Positions 41,701 to 53,206 of a stretch of DNA of 64,000 nt are shown piece after piece; within the stretch, counting starts at the first letter, position 1; every line of letters starts with the position of its first letter. The position numbers were made by a program, and so were the translations under genes. The stretch is from Varroa destructor (taxonomy: Eukaryota > Arthropoda > Arachnida > Mesostigmata > Varroidae), in NCBI RefSeq assembly GCF_002443255.2, contig NW_019211456.1:37703042-37767041 (forward strand), in the 5' to 3' direction. The notes beneath the pieces were generated by a model. It had not been told where the DNA came from, did no database searches, and saw only the letters and a list, made by a program, of their open reading frames with translations.

Positions 41701-42041
41701 AACATTTTAAATAATCTGTGCACTTTCGGTTTACGCGTTCCTTTCTAAAAGTGTTGCTTTTATATTGAAGGTCCAGCGACGTAATACGTTTGCGTAGTTG
41801 GTCTAAACAGCGAAAACGATTCTATATTCCTTTGAGTTGTATTTCGGACTCATCTGAACAAATCTAAATTGTTCTCTGCCGTTCAGTTTGTTTGAATAAA
41901 ACTTACAATGTTCAATAGCAAATCAGGCTGTACAACTTTTTCCTAGTAAAGGACTGTTGATGATGACAACAAACGACGCTTGTCCATCATTGCGTTCACC
42001 TTTCAAAAACGTGTAATTTTTATAGTAAATTATATAGTATG

Positions 42042-42083
<42 letters not shown>
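42042..42083 (+). repeat. (TAA)n microsatellite
   Basis: About 14 TAA units. The tyrosine run read on the opposite strand is an artefact of this repeat. Confidence 0.95.
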
Positions 42084-42084
<1 letters not shown>

Positions 42085-43033
42085 CAAATGTGAATCCAAA
42101 GGCGAATAATTCACATTTTTGTGAACACTAATTTGTCTAAGTAGGTGAAGCTGTTAGATACAGATATTCAAGTAGTTCAGCTAGAATCTATGGAAACGTA
42201 TCAGGATAGCGCGGAGTAGGTTCTATCAAAGCGACATAAGGAGTGCCGTTATGTCGTCGATCCAGTCTTGTCATTTTCCTGAAAACTTTCGACGTACAAA
42301 AAACATATTGATAATGGTATCGAGTACAAATTGCTCGTTTGACTGAAGCAATGCACCACCGCATTCTTATGTGGGAACGAAGCTTCTAAAAGAAAAATCT
42401 GTTGTACAGGCGAAACAATTAAGTGATTTAGACTGATAATTTTGTATATATTTTAAGCCTTCTTGTGTTTTTACTCTATTATAATGACATATCAACTAGG
42501 AATAGGTTTGAACAATGTACGCTTGTTTTAAACCAAACATTTACGTACTAAAAGGCAAGTGTTATTATACTCGCGTCCTGCTAATTTAGGCCCTGTTTTC
42601 CTAAATCTATCCACTCGTAACTATTTTACAATTTCCACGATAAGCATGGCATAACTGAACAGCACAACAACTTTTAGCCTCGGTGCAAACTAACAAACTA
42701 TTTTCACTAAAGTTTGGTCCATAGTGTTCGTAAATAACCGCTATAACCATTATCATAACCATTTATAAACAGCCATAAAAATAATTTAGATACACAAGCC
42801 TTTTTTAAATTAACAAATTAGAATAATTACAGTACTTCATATGAACAAAACACTTCAAGCAAGAGTCGTATCGACTTTAAAAAAAAATATACACCTGAAC
42901 AGTTAGATTTCGAAATGCCTGTCTCTGCGTTCTGACAGTGTACAAAAACCACGTAGTGTAGTAAACGATTACTATATATATATGGTTCGCAGCTAGGAAG
43001 TACTTTTTGATTCAAGTGGACGACCTTACTCAC

Positions 43034-45020
43034 CTGTTTGGGGCAGATTTGCTGTAGGTAGCCGATCAGCGGCTGGTGCTGACCCGAAGTGTAAAACCGT
43101 CCTTTACCTTGGCTGTACAGCCACTCGGCTTTCAAACTAGAAGAAATACACGTGAATACTATAAGATAACGGACAATTCATATTTGTAAGCGAACCGCTA
43201 TGTACTATATTGAATAATTAGACAAAAGCGAAGCTAAAAAGTTAAAACAAAAGATGTGTAGAGATGAGTTGAATTTTGAGAAACGTCAGTATACGAATCG
43301 AAGGGTATATTTATGTCGAATTTTCATGGATCAAAATGTATCTGGCTTATAGCCCTTATGAAAGGAATCTGATTTAGGTGATCAGACCAAAAATTGACGA
43401 ACCGTACGGTTATTAAAAGGTCCAGGTATCCGATCATACACAGGACAATTTTTTCGGTGCCCCATGAAATCGAAGAGCACTCACAGGGTGCTACCAGTGT
43501 ATTTTATAAGGTGACGCTGTAAGTATTTAAATATCTGGCTACCGTCCTCATTTGATTCACTCGCAAATAGACAACAGTATACGAGGAGAATAGTCAAACT
43601 TTTATTATTTTCATTATAAAACACTCTCCAAAATTAATATCGCGTAATCTTATGCCCGCCTTCCCAGTCAACTGATGCAATTTTTAACTGGCTATTGGGG
43701 TTGGACAGACTGTTCAAAGACTTATCCTACCAGCATATTTTTTTAAGATTTGACCTGCGAGGGGCTTAGAGAGTTGTTTACCTTTCGCGTTGAGTCACAA
43801 CGTAGTCATCAAGTACACGAAGTCCGAGACACCAATTGATCACGTAGGGTCGATAGTCGAAGGGCTCCTTTTCAAGGCAACACGGGTTACCGAACAGAGA
43901 CAGTGCTTCAAGTGAAGGAAGCTTCGCGAGAAACGACACCTATAAAGCAAGAAAGTACCGCTTAATTTTATCAATAATTTTATCGAGAAACTCATTCAGT
44001 TTGCCCTTTCCATTTTTTTTTCAGTCGAAATCCTGCCACAAGCGCAGTACGATTCAAGAACGATTTGGTAATTGGTACTTTATTCTGGCTCGTGATCGTG
44101 TTTTTATGTACTCGACTATTATCATTTTGAACAACTACGCCATATTCAACTGAATGTCTTAAATGTATTATGCGCACACGTCTTCTGATCATTACTAAAG
44201 TTCTTTTACAGGCTTGATTCACAATGATTTTGATAGAACCTACTGTAAGAGTGACCACATACAATAGGAAATCTGCAACTACACAATCTCCTCAATTCTG
44301 ATTGCATAAGACTTATGCAAATTCACAGCTGTCGCTACAGCTGTGTGTTAATATTAATCGGACATAATATTGTAAATCCATGTAGCCGCCTAGTGTACTT
44401 ACCATTGTAAGGTCAGCAATTTTGTTTTCAGCAATCCCAAGGACCGAAATAGCAGCAGGCAAATAAAGCGAAGCCCGTTCGAGGCTCGATACTGAATTGC
44501 GATTAAGCAGTAAAGTTTTCAGCTTGCTCAACGACGAGAGATCAATCAGGTTGGCGATCTGGTTATCGGACACATCAAGGTGAACCAATGATGAACTCGA
44601 CTGAATATTTTGTAACGATTTAAGTTTGTTGTTTGCGAGAGAAAGCCACTGTAAATGACGGAGATCCTTCAAGCCTGAACGTCAACAGAGAGGAAAGATA
44701 TATTAACTGCATGATAACTTCCCATTTAATGTTGGCAGTAAATCAGAAGTAAGGACAAGCAGAGCAGTATTAGAGCATTATTACAGTCACAGTACAGTAA
44801 GCTTGCTTGATAACTCAGTAGATCGTATATATCGGGTACTTCAGGGAAAGCCATGATTCAATGTTACTGTTGAACTATCATTATATTTAGTAGCTAGGTA
44901 CATCGAGATCCTCAGGATCTACTGAGTCATTAGATAAACTTGTACATGACAATTATTCAGTATGAATATAATTATGTTCTAAAATTATTTAAGATATATT
45001 CTTGTAGTGCTCATTCTACT

Positions 45021-45053
<33 letters not shown>

Positions 45054-46897
45054 NNNNNNNNNNNNNNNNNNNNNNNNNNNNNNNNNNNNNNNNNNNNNNN
45101 NNNNNNNNNNNNNNNNNNNNNNNNNNNNNNNNNNNNNNNNNNNNNNNNNNNNNGTACGGAGGACGAACAAGTACTTGCACAAATAAGATTTTTCAGGCGA
45201 TACCTCATGTTTATGTAGCAACAGCGACAAGTTAGAGATGTTATTAGTGCGCGCCTTAACATCCGACCACTTTACCCACATGTGTCCTAACATACTATCC
45301 GCATTCTACCCTAGTTCTCCCTTGAGAAAAATCTGCCTTTGATCAGAGATTAGCTATTGCTTAAATTAAATCGTTCCCAGATACTTATTGATGCTTGGAC
45401 GTACGCACTTCAGCATTGTGTGCACTTGCTTGATTCTTTAATGGAAGCTTCCCTTGAATGGGTGCAGACGTAAGAATAGAGACATTAGGCACTTTGGCAG
45501 TTTTCATTACAAACCACCATCTGTTTGATCGAAGTACATATATCGAGGTGGATGCTTCAGTACCCTTTGCACGTTTATGAATGCCTGCACGTTCATTCGT
45601 CACCTCGGAGTGGCGTGATCATAGCTTTAGTCTGGGTTCGCGCGATGGGCTTGTGCGGTCTGTTTAATTCGATATGATTTGCGCTTATATAGCCGTAAAC
45701 GTGTATTTCTTCTACAATTTAACGATTATGTCTCACCTATTACAACTCGGCTATGCTTATCTGGCGGAATGTCCTCATCCCGCCGTAGATGGGATGCACT
45801 TGGTCCCCAACTTTACCTTGAGCTGTCTAGACCTAAAAAGTCTCTGGTGCGTGGCATTTTATTGCTTCCAAAGCTGAGTATCGGGCCGCAAAATGTCAGC
45901 TTTTGATGCGATTACAAGTTCGTCACGGTAATACTTGTAATGGTCTCAGCTGTTTCTTCTGCCTAAGGGAGTCCATCGAGCACTTTATCTAGTGGCGATG
46001 AAGTAGAAAGGGAACTATCTCCGCTGTCTTTTTTCGAGTTCTCTGTACCTTCTGATCAGAGCTAAAATACCAGGCTCTTACTGCTGGCGAAAGAACGGGT
46101 GGCAGTTTTTTTGGGCCAGAGCTATAAAAAATGTCTTGCCCAAGTAAGACTCCATCCACTTTTTAAATTTTCGCAGTAACAGGATTATTGCTGGTTACTG
46201 CTGTTTTGTCAGCTGATGTGCCGCGAGATTCCCATCGTTGGAGACGTTGGCTGTGATTAAGCTGGCGGGCTGGCCCGAGGTTTGAGTCGCACTCCAGTCG
46301 TCGAGCAGAATAGTGCTCATATAACACCGGCTTTTCACCACATAGTTTTGATCCTCTCGAACTAACTCAGCGCATATAAAGTCACCCTTGCCGCTTACCA
46401 TCTTCTCGAGCAGAAGAGACCACTTGGCATTTACAAACTTCCTGAACCTTCGGCTAGCTTCCTTACGCTAAGGAAAGACAATTTTTCCAACGAGTGTGCT
46501 TCCTCCGGAAACAAGGGTTCGTTCAGCTTTATCTTAAAGCTTTCCCATGTCGCTGTAATCAAATCACACCTAGGCGGGTTCCTGTCAGGTAAAGCTCAGG
46601 TAAATGCCCACGCGCCAACCTTATGATATTGTTCGGTAGCCTATACCGTTCCTTCACGCACCGCTAGTACTCCTCAGCCCATCGCTTGAACTTTCCTTCG
46701 TCGAACCCCACCTCCATTCACCTCGCCGTAAAAGCTACCCTTTCGTTAGTTCAGTCGTATCCCCACTTCACGGCTGTCACCCAAATTAACAGGACTGGCT
46801 CAATTCTGTCGTTGGTTGGCAGGAATCAACAGCCATTTGTTCTAGACTCATATAGCCGTAGATGTGTATTTATTTACATATTTTAACTATGTTTCAT

Positions 46898-46940
<43 letters not shown>

Positions 46941-48468
46941 GTAAAACATTAAATACATATGACTATTTAAACACATTAATCTTCAAAATGTCTTCCATAT
47001 GACTGAACCAACCTCTACGGAAGCCGCTTGTTTGTCGCTGTTGGTTGCAGCTGCTTAGTAATGGAGTCGGTTTTTTCCGTGCAGTGATTTTCTTTCCAGC
47101 TGATGACTAGATGGATTGCATTCCATCCACCATAGTGTTGTAACAAAGCTTTTTCAATGTTATCGGTTGCCGACCAACTCGTTTCTTCCCAGGGGGGAAT
47201 CGGATGTTTGACCAACCAATAAAATATCGGATCGACTCAAATGGAAAAATGTTTTCAGATATGGATTGAAGCAGAATTCAGAACGAACGACAAATGTGTT
47301 TATTTAAAGCGAAAACTGACTCGAAACCTGTTTCTTTTTGCAATCAATGCATTATTTTTTTTTTCACACTAACTAGGGTACATAAAATCTGTTTCTGCAG
47401 ATAAACAGTAGCGGTACTACCCGGATATACTAGTATGCGATGGCAAGGATCTGGGTGGTCAGGATCTCTTTTGTACTACTGATCGGATCAAAATGGTAGC
47501 TGAGCATTTGTATATGGTATTCATTGGGTTCTGGCATAATTTTTAGAACAATCCACTGTAGAAAGTAATAATGGCAAGTTTTTCATGAAAGATTAATAGC
47601 AATATTCTACGTAGATACATGCATGTGTTCGCGTTTATGGATCTTGTTAACGATGCTCGACGCATCGATCTTTAATGTAGTCACTTAGTGATAATCCACT
47701 AAGCAATTTACCTTCAATACTGAGTATTTGATTTCTCGACAAATCAATATGGGTCAGTCTATGCAGCTTCGAGATGTAATACATCCTGAAAAAGAATTGA
47801 AAAAATATGTGCTTGACAGTTACACTATCATTTTAGGTAACTGAGTAATATTTTACATTTGCGATTCTAAGCGTGACTTCCATATTTTTTATATTGCGGC
47901 GAAAGCGATTTTCAAAAGTCTACAGTTGCTCATTGCTGGAGGTTCGTACTTAGATCAAATGATGCCCTTTAAGCGACATCTTCTATATTGTATTAAAATT
48001 TTTCAATGTCTTAGTAATCTTCTATTGGCTACGCTTGTTGTGCGATTTATATCAAAGAAATTAAACAGATCAGTCTACTTTTTGCTATAAAAACAATTTT
48101 CCTTAAAAACGAGTTTGATAAATTTCCCATTAGGTTCCACCCTTAACAATAAGAATCTTAGTTAAGCTATTGGCTAAATAAATAGCCGAATTGTAAGTTC
48201 ATACAGAATATGTAATTGCAACTACACTTATGTGTGTTAATTGCTTAAAGTGTTCTACAAATTTCGAGTACCTGGTAAGTTGATTGTTCGTGACGCTGAG
48301 TTTCCATACATCGAGGTAACAGTCAATATTGTCGAGCTTCTGAAGTTGATTATTATCAAGACGCAATGACTCAACCCCAATGCCATCTCGCCGCTCAAGG
48401 CGTTTTAGACCTTGATCTGAAAGGTCTACCTCAAGACCGCTACATCCACACGTCGAGCTGTCCGACAT
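43034..48468 (-). CDS. CEP97: CEP97-like centrosomal LRR protein (exons 1-5)
   Basis: CEP97 partners CP110 at the distal centriole and restrains ciliogenesis; that role is family knowledge. Exons on the minus strand are 48468-48272, 47785-47712, 44674-44403, 43939-43782 and 43136-43034. All have AG acceptors and GT donors, and the phases (2, 1, 0, 2, 0) give 804 bases or 268 codons without a stop. Residues 12-185 form about seven leucine-rich repeats ([34 protein letters not shown]). Then comes the LRR-cap and family signature: [21 protein letters not shown] and [14 protein letters not shown], the last nearly invariant in CEP97. The start ATG at 48468 precedes the first LRR by a short leader, as in vertebrate CEP97. 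The C-terminal half with the IQ motif, several hundred residues in vertebrates, is not found; it probably lies below 43033. Intron 2 is 3 kb and contains a retroelement remnant and the assembly gap. Confidence 0.9.
45021..45053 (+). repeat. (CT)n microsatellite at the gap edge
   Basis: The CT run stops at the first N, so the repeat probably caused the assembly break and its real length is unknown. Confidence 0.95.
45054..45153. other. Assembly gap, 100 N
   Basis: Exactly 100 Ns, a conventional placeholder of unknown true size. It lies in intron 2 of the CEP97-like gene, so no coding exon is interrupted. Confidence 0.99.
46170..46770 (-). pseudogene. Decayed retroelement gag-like remnant
   Basis: On the minus strand, three short frames, with stops and shifts between them, carry segments that resemble a retrotransposon gag. 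One has [13 protein letters not shown], a second has [14 protein letters not shown], and a third has [16 protein letters not shown], a helix-rich order reminiscent of capsid-like regions. The block is GC-richer than its surroundings, as expected of an insertion. No reverse transcriptase, long terminal repeat or zinc knuckle was seen. It sits inside CEP97 intron 2. Assignment rests on pattern resemblance only and could be wrong. Confidence 0.3.
46900..46936. repeat. (TA)n microsatellite
   Basis: About 36 bases of alternating TA within CEP97 intron 2. Confidence 0.95.
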
Positions 48469-50245
48469 TGTAAACACCAACGGCGGAGTTGCAGCAGCGT
48501 CGTATACTGCCGACCGAATCGTGAAGTTAACGTCGGTCCGCTTCAGTGGTCCCTTTTTATTTAATCATAAGAACCCGAATTCTGCAATGCATTTGATTCC
48601 ATATACCAAAATCAGAGGTTATTTGCGCACACAAATGCAAGGTTAATCTACGCGAATCCGCAATAACTCTCTGCAAATGCGACCTTTTTAAGCGTATGTC
48701 ATTTTCAACACTGGAATCCGAAGAATCACACACACTTCACCTAACATAAAAATGGAGCGTCCAAATAGAATTAAAACTGGTAAACTAATCTGAAGACTTG
48801 GGTTGAGCAAGTTCAATTGAGTGCAAAGTGTTTTTATTACTTACAATAGCCCTCCCAGTATCGAGAAACGTTCAAGAGGACAATGGCACATGACGTTATA
48901 CCCTATAACGCAGCTGTAAATTACCAAATGATCAGTGCACGTAAGTTTCGCCAGCTAAACATTTTGGGAGTACTGCGTAAGTTTACCTACTCAAAAATCG
49001 CTCAAAGATGCGATTCAGTGGAGATTTTGAGAGAATGAGAGATAAAAAAGAAAACGGTGATGAAATTTGACTCTGATACGATCGAAATGTTAAAAAAATT
49101 CTCGATTACGTGCGTTTTTTGCTTATTTTGTTTGCCTTGAACTAGTAATGTCCAATGGTTTCCCAATGTTGTTGATTTGGGGTAACTTCAAACATCTCCT
49201 TTGCTATCTGAAAAATCACTCTGTCGAGGGTTGTCTGTAAAACCCTTCAGTGAGTCCGATATTGTTAACATCGAAGTATATTTTACATATTTACAAATAT
49301 ATTTACACCAATTCCATAATTTTGCTGAAATGAGAAAAAACCTTATAAGCAAATTTTCGAAATATTCAAGTCACAAGTATTATTCTCAAGCTAATGAAAC
49401 ATGTCGTTTACTATGAAAATACATATTTTCGGATATCCAGACTGATACTTATAGTACGATAAAAAGTATCACGCTATTTAGATTTTCCCTTATCGCTAAA
49501 AACGCCATGTCCGAAATAGTTCCAAAAAATGTCTATTACTAGGTAATACGATATAATATTAATTCTCAGGAAATCAACTAATGGCATCGCAAAAAATATC
49601 AGGCTGCTTGAAAATTAACTATAATTTTAGAACCTAGACAATGCAGGAACCGTCTTAGAGACAATGGAGGAAATTTTTCTAGTTGCACTTCCGTGTTGTA
49701 TTTTTGATATATAAGGTTTTAATAGCCGTATTGATGTAGACATCACTCGATATGCCATATTGCCTTCGATATACCTAACGCATGAAACCGCGTTTATCTT
49801 TTTAGGCTAGTAATGATTGTCGATTTTATTTGAAAAAGCTCCTACGGAAAAGAACAATTGAAAAACGAAAAACAATTTCTCCCCTGCATGGATTCAGAAG
49901 AGAAATTTACAGTTAAAGCATTTCTAATAGTCCTAGATATACAACCCTGTAAGAGCTGGGCCATTTTAAAGCTCTACATACGACATGTACACAAAGTTGA
50001 CACTGATTGAGAATAGCAGAAGTTTAATGATCTATTATAAAGTCCGCATCGTGATTTAAAGCGAACCCTTGCAAACTATTTCATTCTGCTGGTATAAGGC
50101 GATTCCTAAATGAATGATCAGTAGAATGAAATGAATGACGGATGGGGTTCAGCTCAAATCGTAAATTTAATTTGTAGTCCTATTCAACCATTTAAATCAT
50201 ATATAATTAGTTACAGTTTCACCTATTAATGTATACATTTTACCA

Positions 50246-50500
50246 TTACGCTTCTTTTCGCCTCTGTGTTTCAAATTTAGCGTTCGACACGGCCCTCAGG
50301 CATTCTGTCAGACCCAGCAAAAAATGCTTCTTCTCACCTAGGTAGCCAGCTACACTTCGCTTGTTTGGCTCGATCGAATTGAGAGAGGCCGGAAACATGT
50401 GCTTCTGTAGTAACTTATTACGTAACGCTTGGCTGCCAATTTTAGGAACATGTAATGCTCTAAGTTGGAATCCGGGCATAGGCATACTTACTTCAACCGT
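50246..50500 (-). CDS. Candidate terminal exon or small ORF, unrecognised
   Basis: On the minus strand an AG acceptor (AATCCTTTCAG) at 50502-50501 opens a frame that includes ATG at 50485 and ends in TAA at 50246. From the ATG it encodes 79 residues, basic, with no repeats (MPMPGFQLRALHVPKIGSQ at the start, ETQRRKEA at the end). An internal CTAG|GTGAGA could act as a donor, and GAA|GTAAGT lies just before the ATG, so the exact boundaries are uncertain. It lies 1.8 kb upstream of the CEP97 start on the same strand. No family is recognised. Confidence 0.3.
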   Translation of the reverse strand, partial: TVEVSMPMPGFQLRALHVPKIGSQALRNKLLQKHMFPASLNSIEPNKRSVAGYLGEKKHFLLGLTECLRAVSNAKFETQRRKEA

Positions 50501-53177
50501 CTGAAAGGATTTCTAATCGCGGCACCGAATGTAAAACTCGAAACATCTAGTTGTGGTTGGAACCATGTATCCGTAATAGTGAGGAATTAGGTGTATATCA
50601 ACAAACCGACTGAACAGGACTGAATCACAATTTTCCATCTTCTATGTCTGCCGCCAGAAATCGGATTATTACTACAGTATATTAAGAAACTTAACTAATT
50701 TATAGCGAATGACAGATACAGTAGTTAAAATTTACTTTAAAAATTTCCCGGGTTAACCATTCTTTATTCATGAAACAGCCAAATCGTCCGATTTACAAAA
50801 TACAAAGTATGTTATGGCTACTTGCGAAAGGCAACAGTGAAAAAGTACCATTATTCTATAGCTATATTTGTATCGTTTACTTGGGGCGAAGTTTCGCAGC
50901 ACTGAACAGTTACTTAATGCCGGTATCGATCTTACTTTTACTTAATCTGCATTTTATCAGTAATGAGAATTTAGGCGACTTACATAGCCTCAAATTTGAC
51001 CTAGGCTATAATGATTCTAAATATTGTTCTATCCGAACGCGCGCTTCTGAATTTTGGTCCTGACTTGATAATTTGTTGGATATAGACCAAGGCGATGCTT
51101 TTCTTCTCAAATAGAGTCACCTAGCTCATTGATTCGATTTATACAATATAAGACCTACTACTAATAAGCTGCTGTTCGTGTACTTGCCTGATATATGGAT
51201 CTTATTATATCACACAGCATGTAACCTTCAAATGAGCAGTATTCGATACAGACAAGTAGTAACAATCATAATCTGGTGGCAAGGCAAACTAGAGGAGTTT
51301 AGATAGGCGTCCCGAGGAAGTTGGTTATTTTGCACACTCAAGGTTTCCTGATTGCAATTGCGACTTGTTTTCCTAATATGTAATTTGCTCTCAGCCAAAT
51401 GTGTTTACAAAAAATCTTCCTCGTATCAAATGTTCTATTAACTAGATCCAAAACTAAGTAGCTTATTGGGTACCGCGTGAATCCAAAAAGAACTCAGAGT
51501 CGCGTTTGTCTAACTACTATGTGTGCCTGAACACTCGACTTTTCCTGGTAAACCTATTCAGGCGCACCTATGTTTGGTCCACAAATCGATACCTATAACG
51601 ATCAACTGGTACCAACCACTTCACTAGGGGCAACAATTTGCATATCAAACACAGAGCCAACTATCTTTGACTATCTTTTGAGCCAGTTGCTTTATTCGAC
51701 ATTAAGTTACATTAGATATAGGCATTTTTATTGAATACCACTGGTCATTCGTTTTCATGCATTAATTTTTTCACTCGAGTAAACAACGTCTTTTGATTTT
51801 AAACGCCATAACTATATCCCATCAGCGTTATATGTATCGCTAACTGGTAACTTTGATAACACCTAAGTCCTACGCAGACTACAGAGATTCACGTTGGAAT
51901 CACTCTCGGACCACACGTGAATGTCTCACTCCTGCCACACGTTTCATCAGTAATAGGAAATATGGGCCACCTGTGTTGCCACACCACGCTAACACTCGAA
52001 TAGATCTAATAGACATTTCCGTCTATGAGTATCGAATGCACTCAAGACAATGTCAGTTGTTCCACGGAACAGTGACGAAAGCAGATGCTCAATATTCTTC
52101 TCTTTCACGAGCTTTGTCACAAGCGTTAGCTCGAGGTGCGGGACTACGTCGCGTAAGAGAAGTGCGGGAACGGCTCTATGCGCATGTATGCATAATATAG
52201 ATACTATGATCGCGCCCATGGGTAAAACCGCGGACGCGGCACACGATTAAGCAAACAGAAACAAGAGTCTTCCACACAAAAATGTACTCATATTCCAACA
52301 TTGAACTCAACTCCGTACCCGATATTGGTGTGATCAAGAGATTGACCGGTGTTTCTCTCGTTTTTCAAGCTGTTAAATTCCGCTGAAGAATCCGAATGCG
52401 CCCAGCATACCTGTACAGGGTCTGCTGCGCGACCTAAAGCCGTCTAATCAACACTTAGGCTATTCCTTAGCATATTCTCTAACAAGTTGTTCGAAACTGT
52501 CAAATTCACCGCAATCCGAAGTTCTTACAGCACATCACCCACCAGTAGATTCGAATCAATTGACACAAATAATGGCGTATTGTTAATAAACACACATACA
52601 CATATGTGACTTGAGCCCCTTGACAAGCGAGGATGTATTCGGAGAATGGATGAGGTTGTATACACGAAAAGCTCAGAGCAAAATTGACCCGTACTGGGCT
52701 TCTACGCTGGAGCTCATCTGACGGAGAGCTGCCCACTGAAAAAAAAATAGCCTCCTTTTTGCCCCTCCTTGGTCAAAGCCCTCCTTGGCTTGCCAATAAG
52801 CTGCCTTGTTTCTATATTGATATATCACTGCAAGAGATGTTCAATGAGATGTATGCGCGCATACCAATATTAAAGTATATAAAGTAATAAACTTTAAATT
52901 CTGACTTTTAAGTTGCCCTTATCCCTTTTTCGCGCATCATGATGACCCCAAATATTTGAATCCTCCCGCCAATGGGGCTGTTTTGGGGAAGCCATCAATC
53001 TTTTATTTTAATAAAACCCCTTTTGGTTCAAATTATACTTTGAACTGGATCATTTGCTATTATAAACTATTCTATTATAAACGAGCTTAATTCGATATTC
53101 GCTTTTAATAAAAACGAATAAAACACCAAATCGAAACAACTCACGTCAACCATCTTGTTCCGAAAACAAGCCTAATT

Positions 53178-53184
53178 CTTTTTC
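53178..53184 (+). promoter_or_regulatory. Possible 5' TOP transcription start
   Basis: CTTTTTC sits 23-29 bases before the RpL24 ATG. A C followed by pyrimidines at the transcript start is the TOP signature of ribosomal protein mRNAs, which places them under growth-dependent translational control. The motif is seen; its use as the start site is inferred. Confidence 0.4.
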
Positions 53185-53206
53185 GCGTGATTGTCCTCCC
53201 AGAAAC

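Larger units (their letters stand above)
37260..43033. other. Gene-poor; may contain the missing 3' exons of the CEP97-like gene
   Basis: This region is AT-rich. It holds a perfect 24-bp AT palindrome at 38727-38750 and a (TAA)n tract at 42042-42083. Two minus-strand segments follow good acceptors (CTTCTATTCCTTCAG entering at 41350, and a T-rich acceptor near 42388) and could be CEP97 C-terminal exons, which are poorly conserved. The phase of the 41350 segment does not fit exon 5 directly, so they are not annotated as coding. Confidence 0.35.
48469..53206. other. Divergent intergenic region between CEP97 and RpL24
   Basis: This 4.7-kb interval separates two genes transcribed away from each other. 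It presumably holds the CEP97 promoter just above 48468 and the RpL24 promoter just below 53207. Besides the candidate at 50246-50500, a minus-strand frame at 51989-52219 (AG acceptor near 52176, ends LLDLFEC then TAG) looks plausible but is unrecognised. The antisense plus-strand frame over it is equally open, so neither is called. Confidence 0.4.

Noticed and set aside
51989..52219. Minus-strand frame ending LLDLFEC
   Set aside because: The plus strand is equally open across it and no donor or upstream exon could be tied to it.
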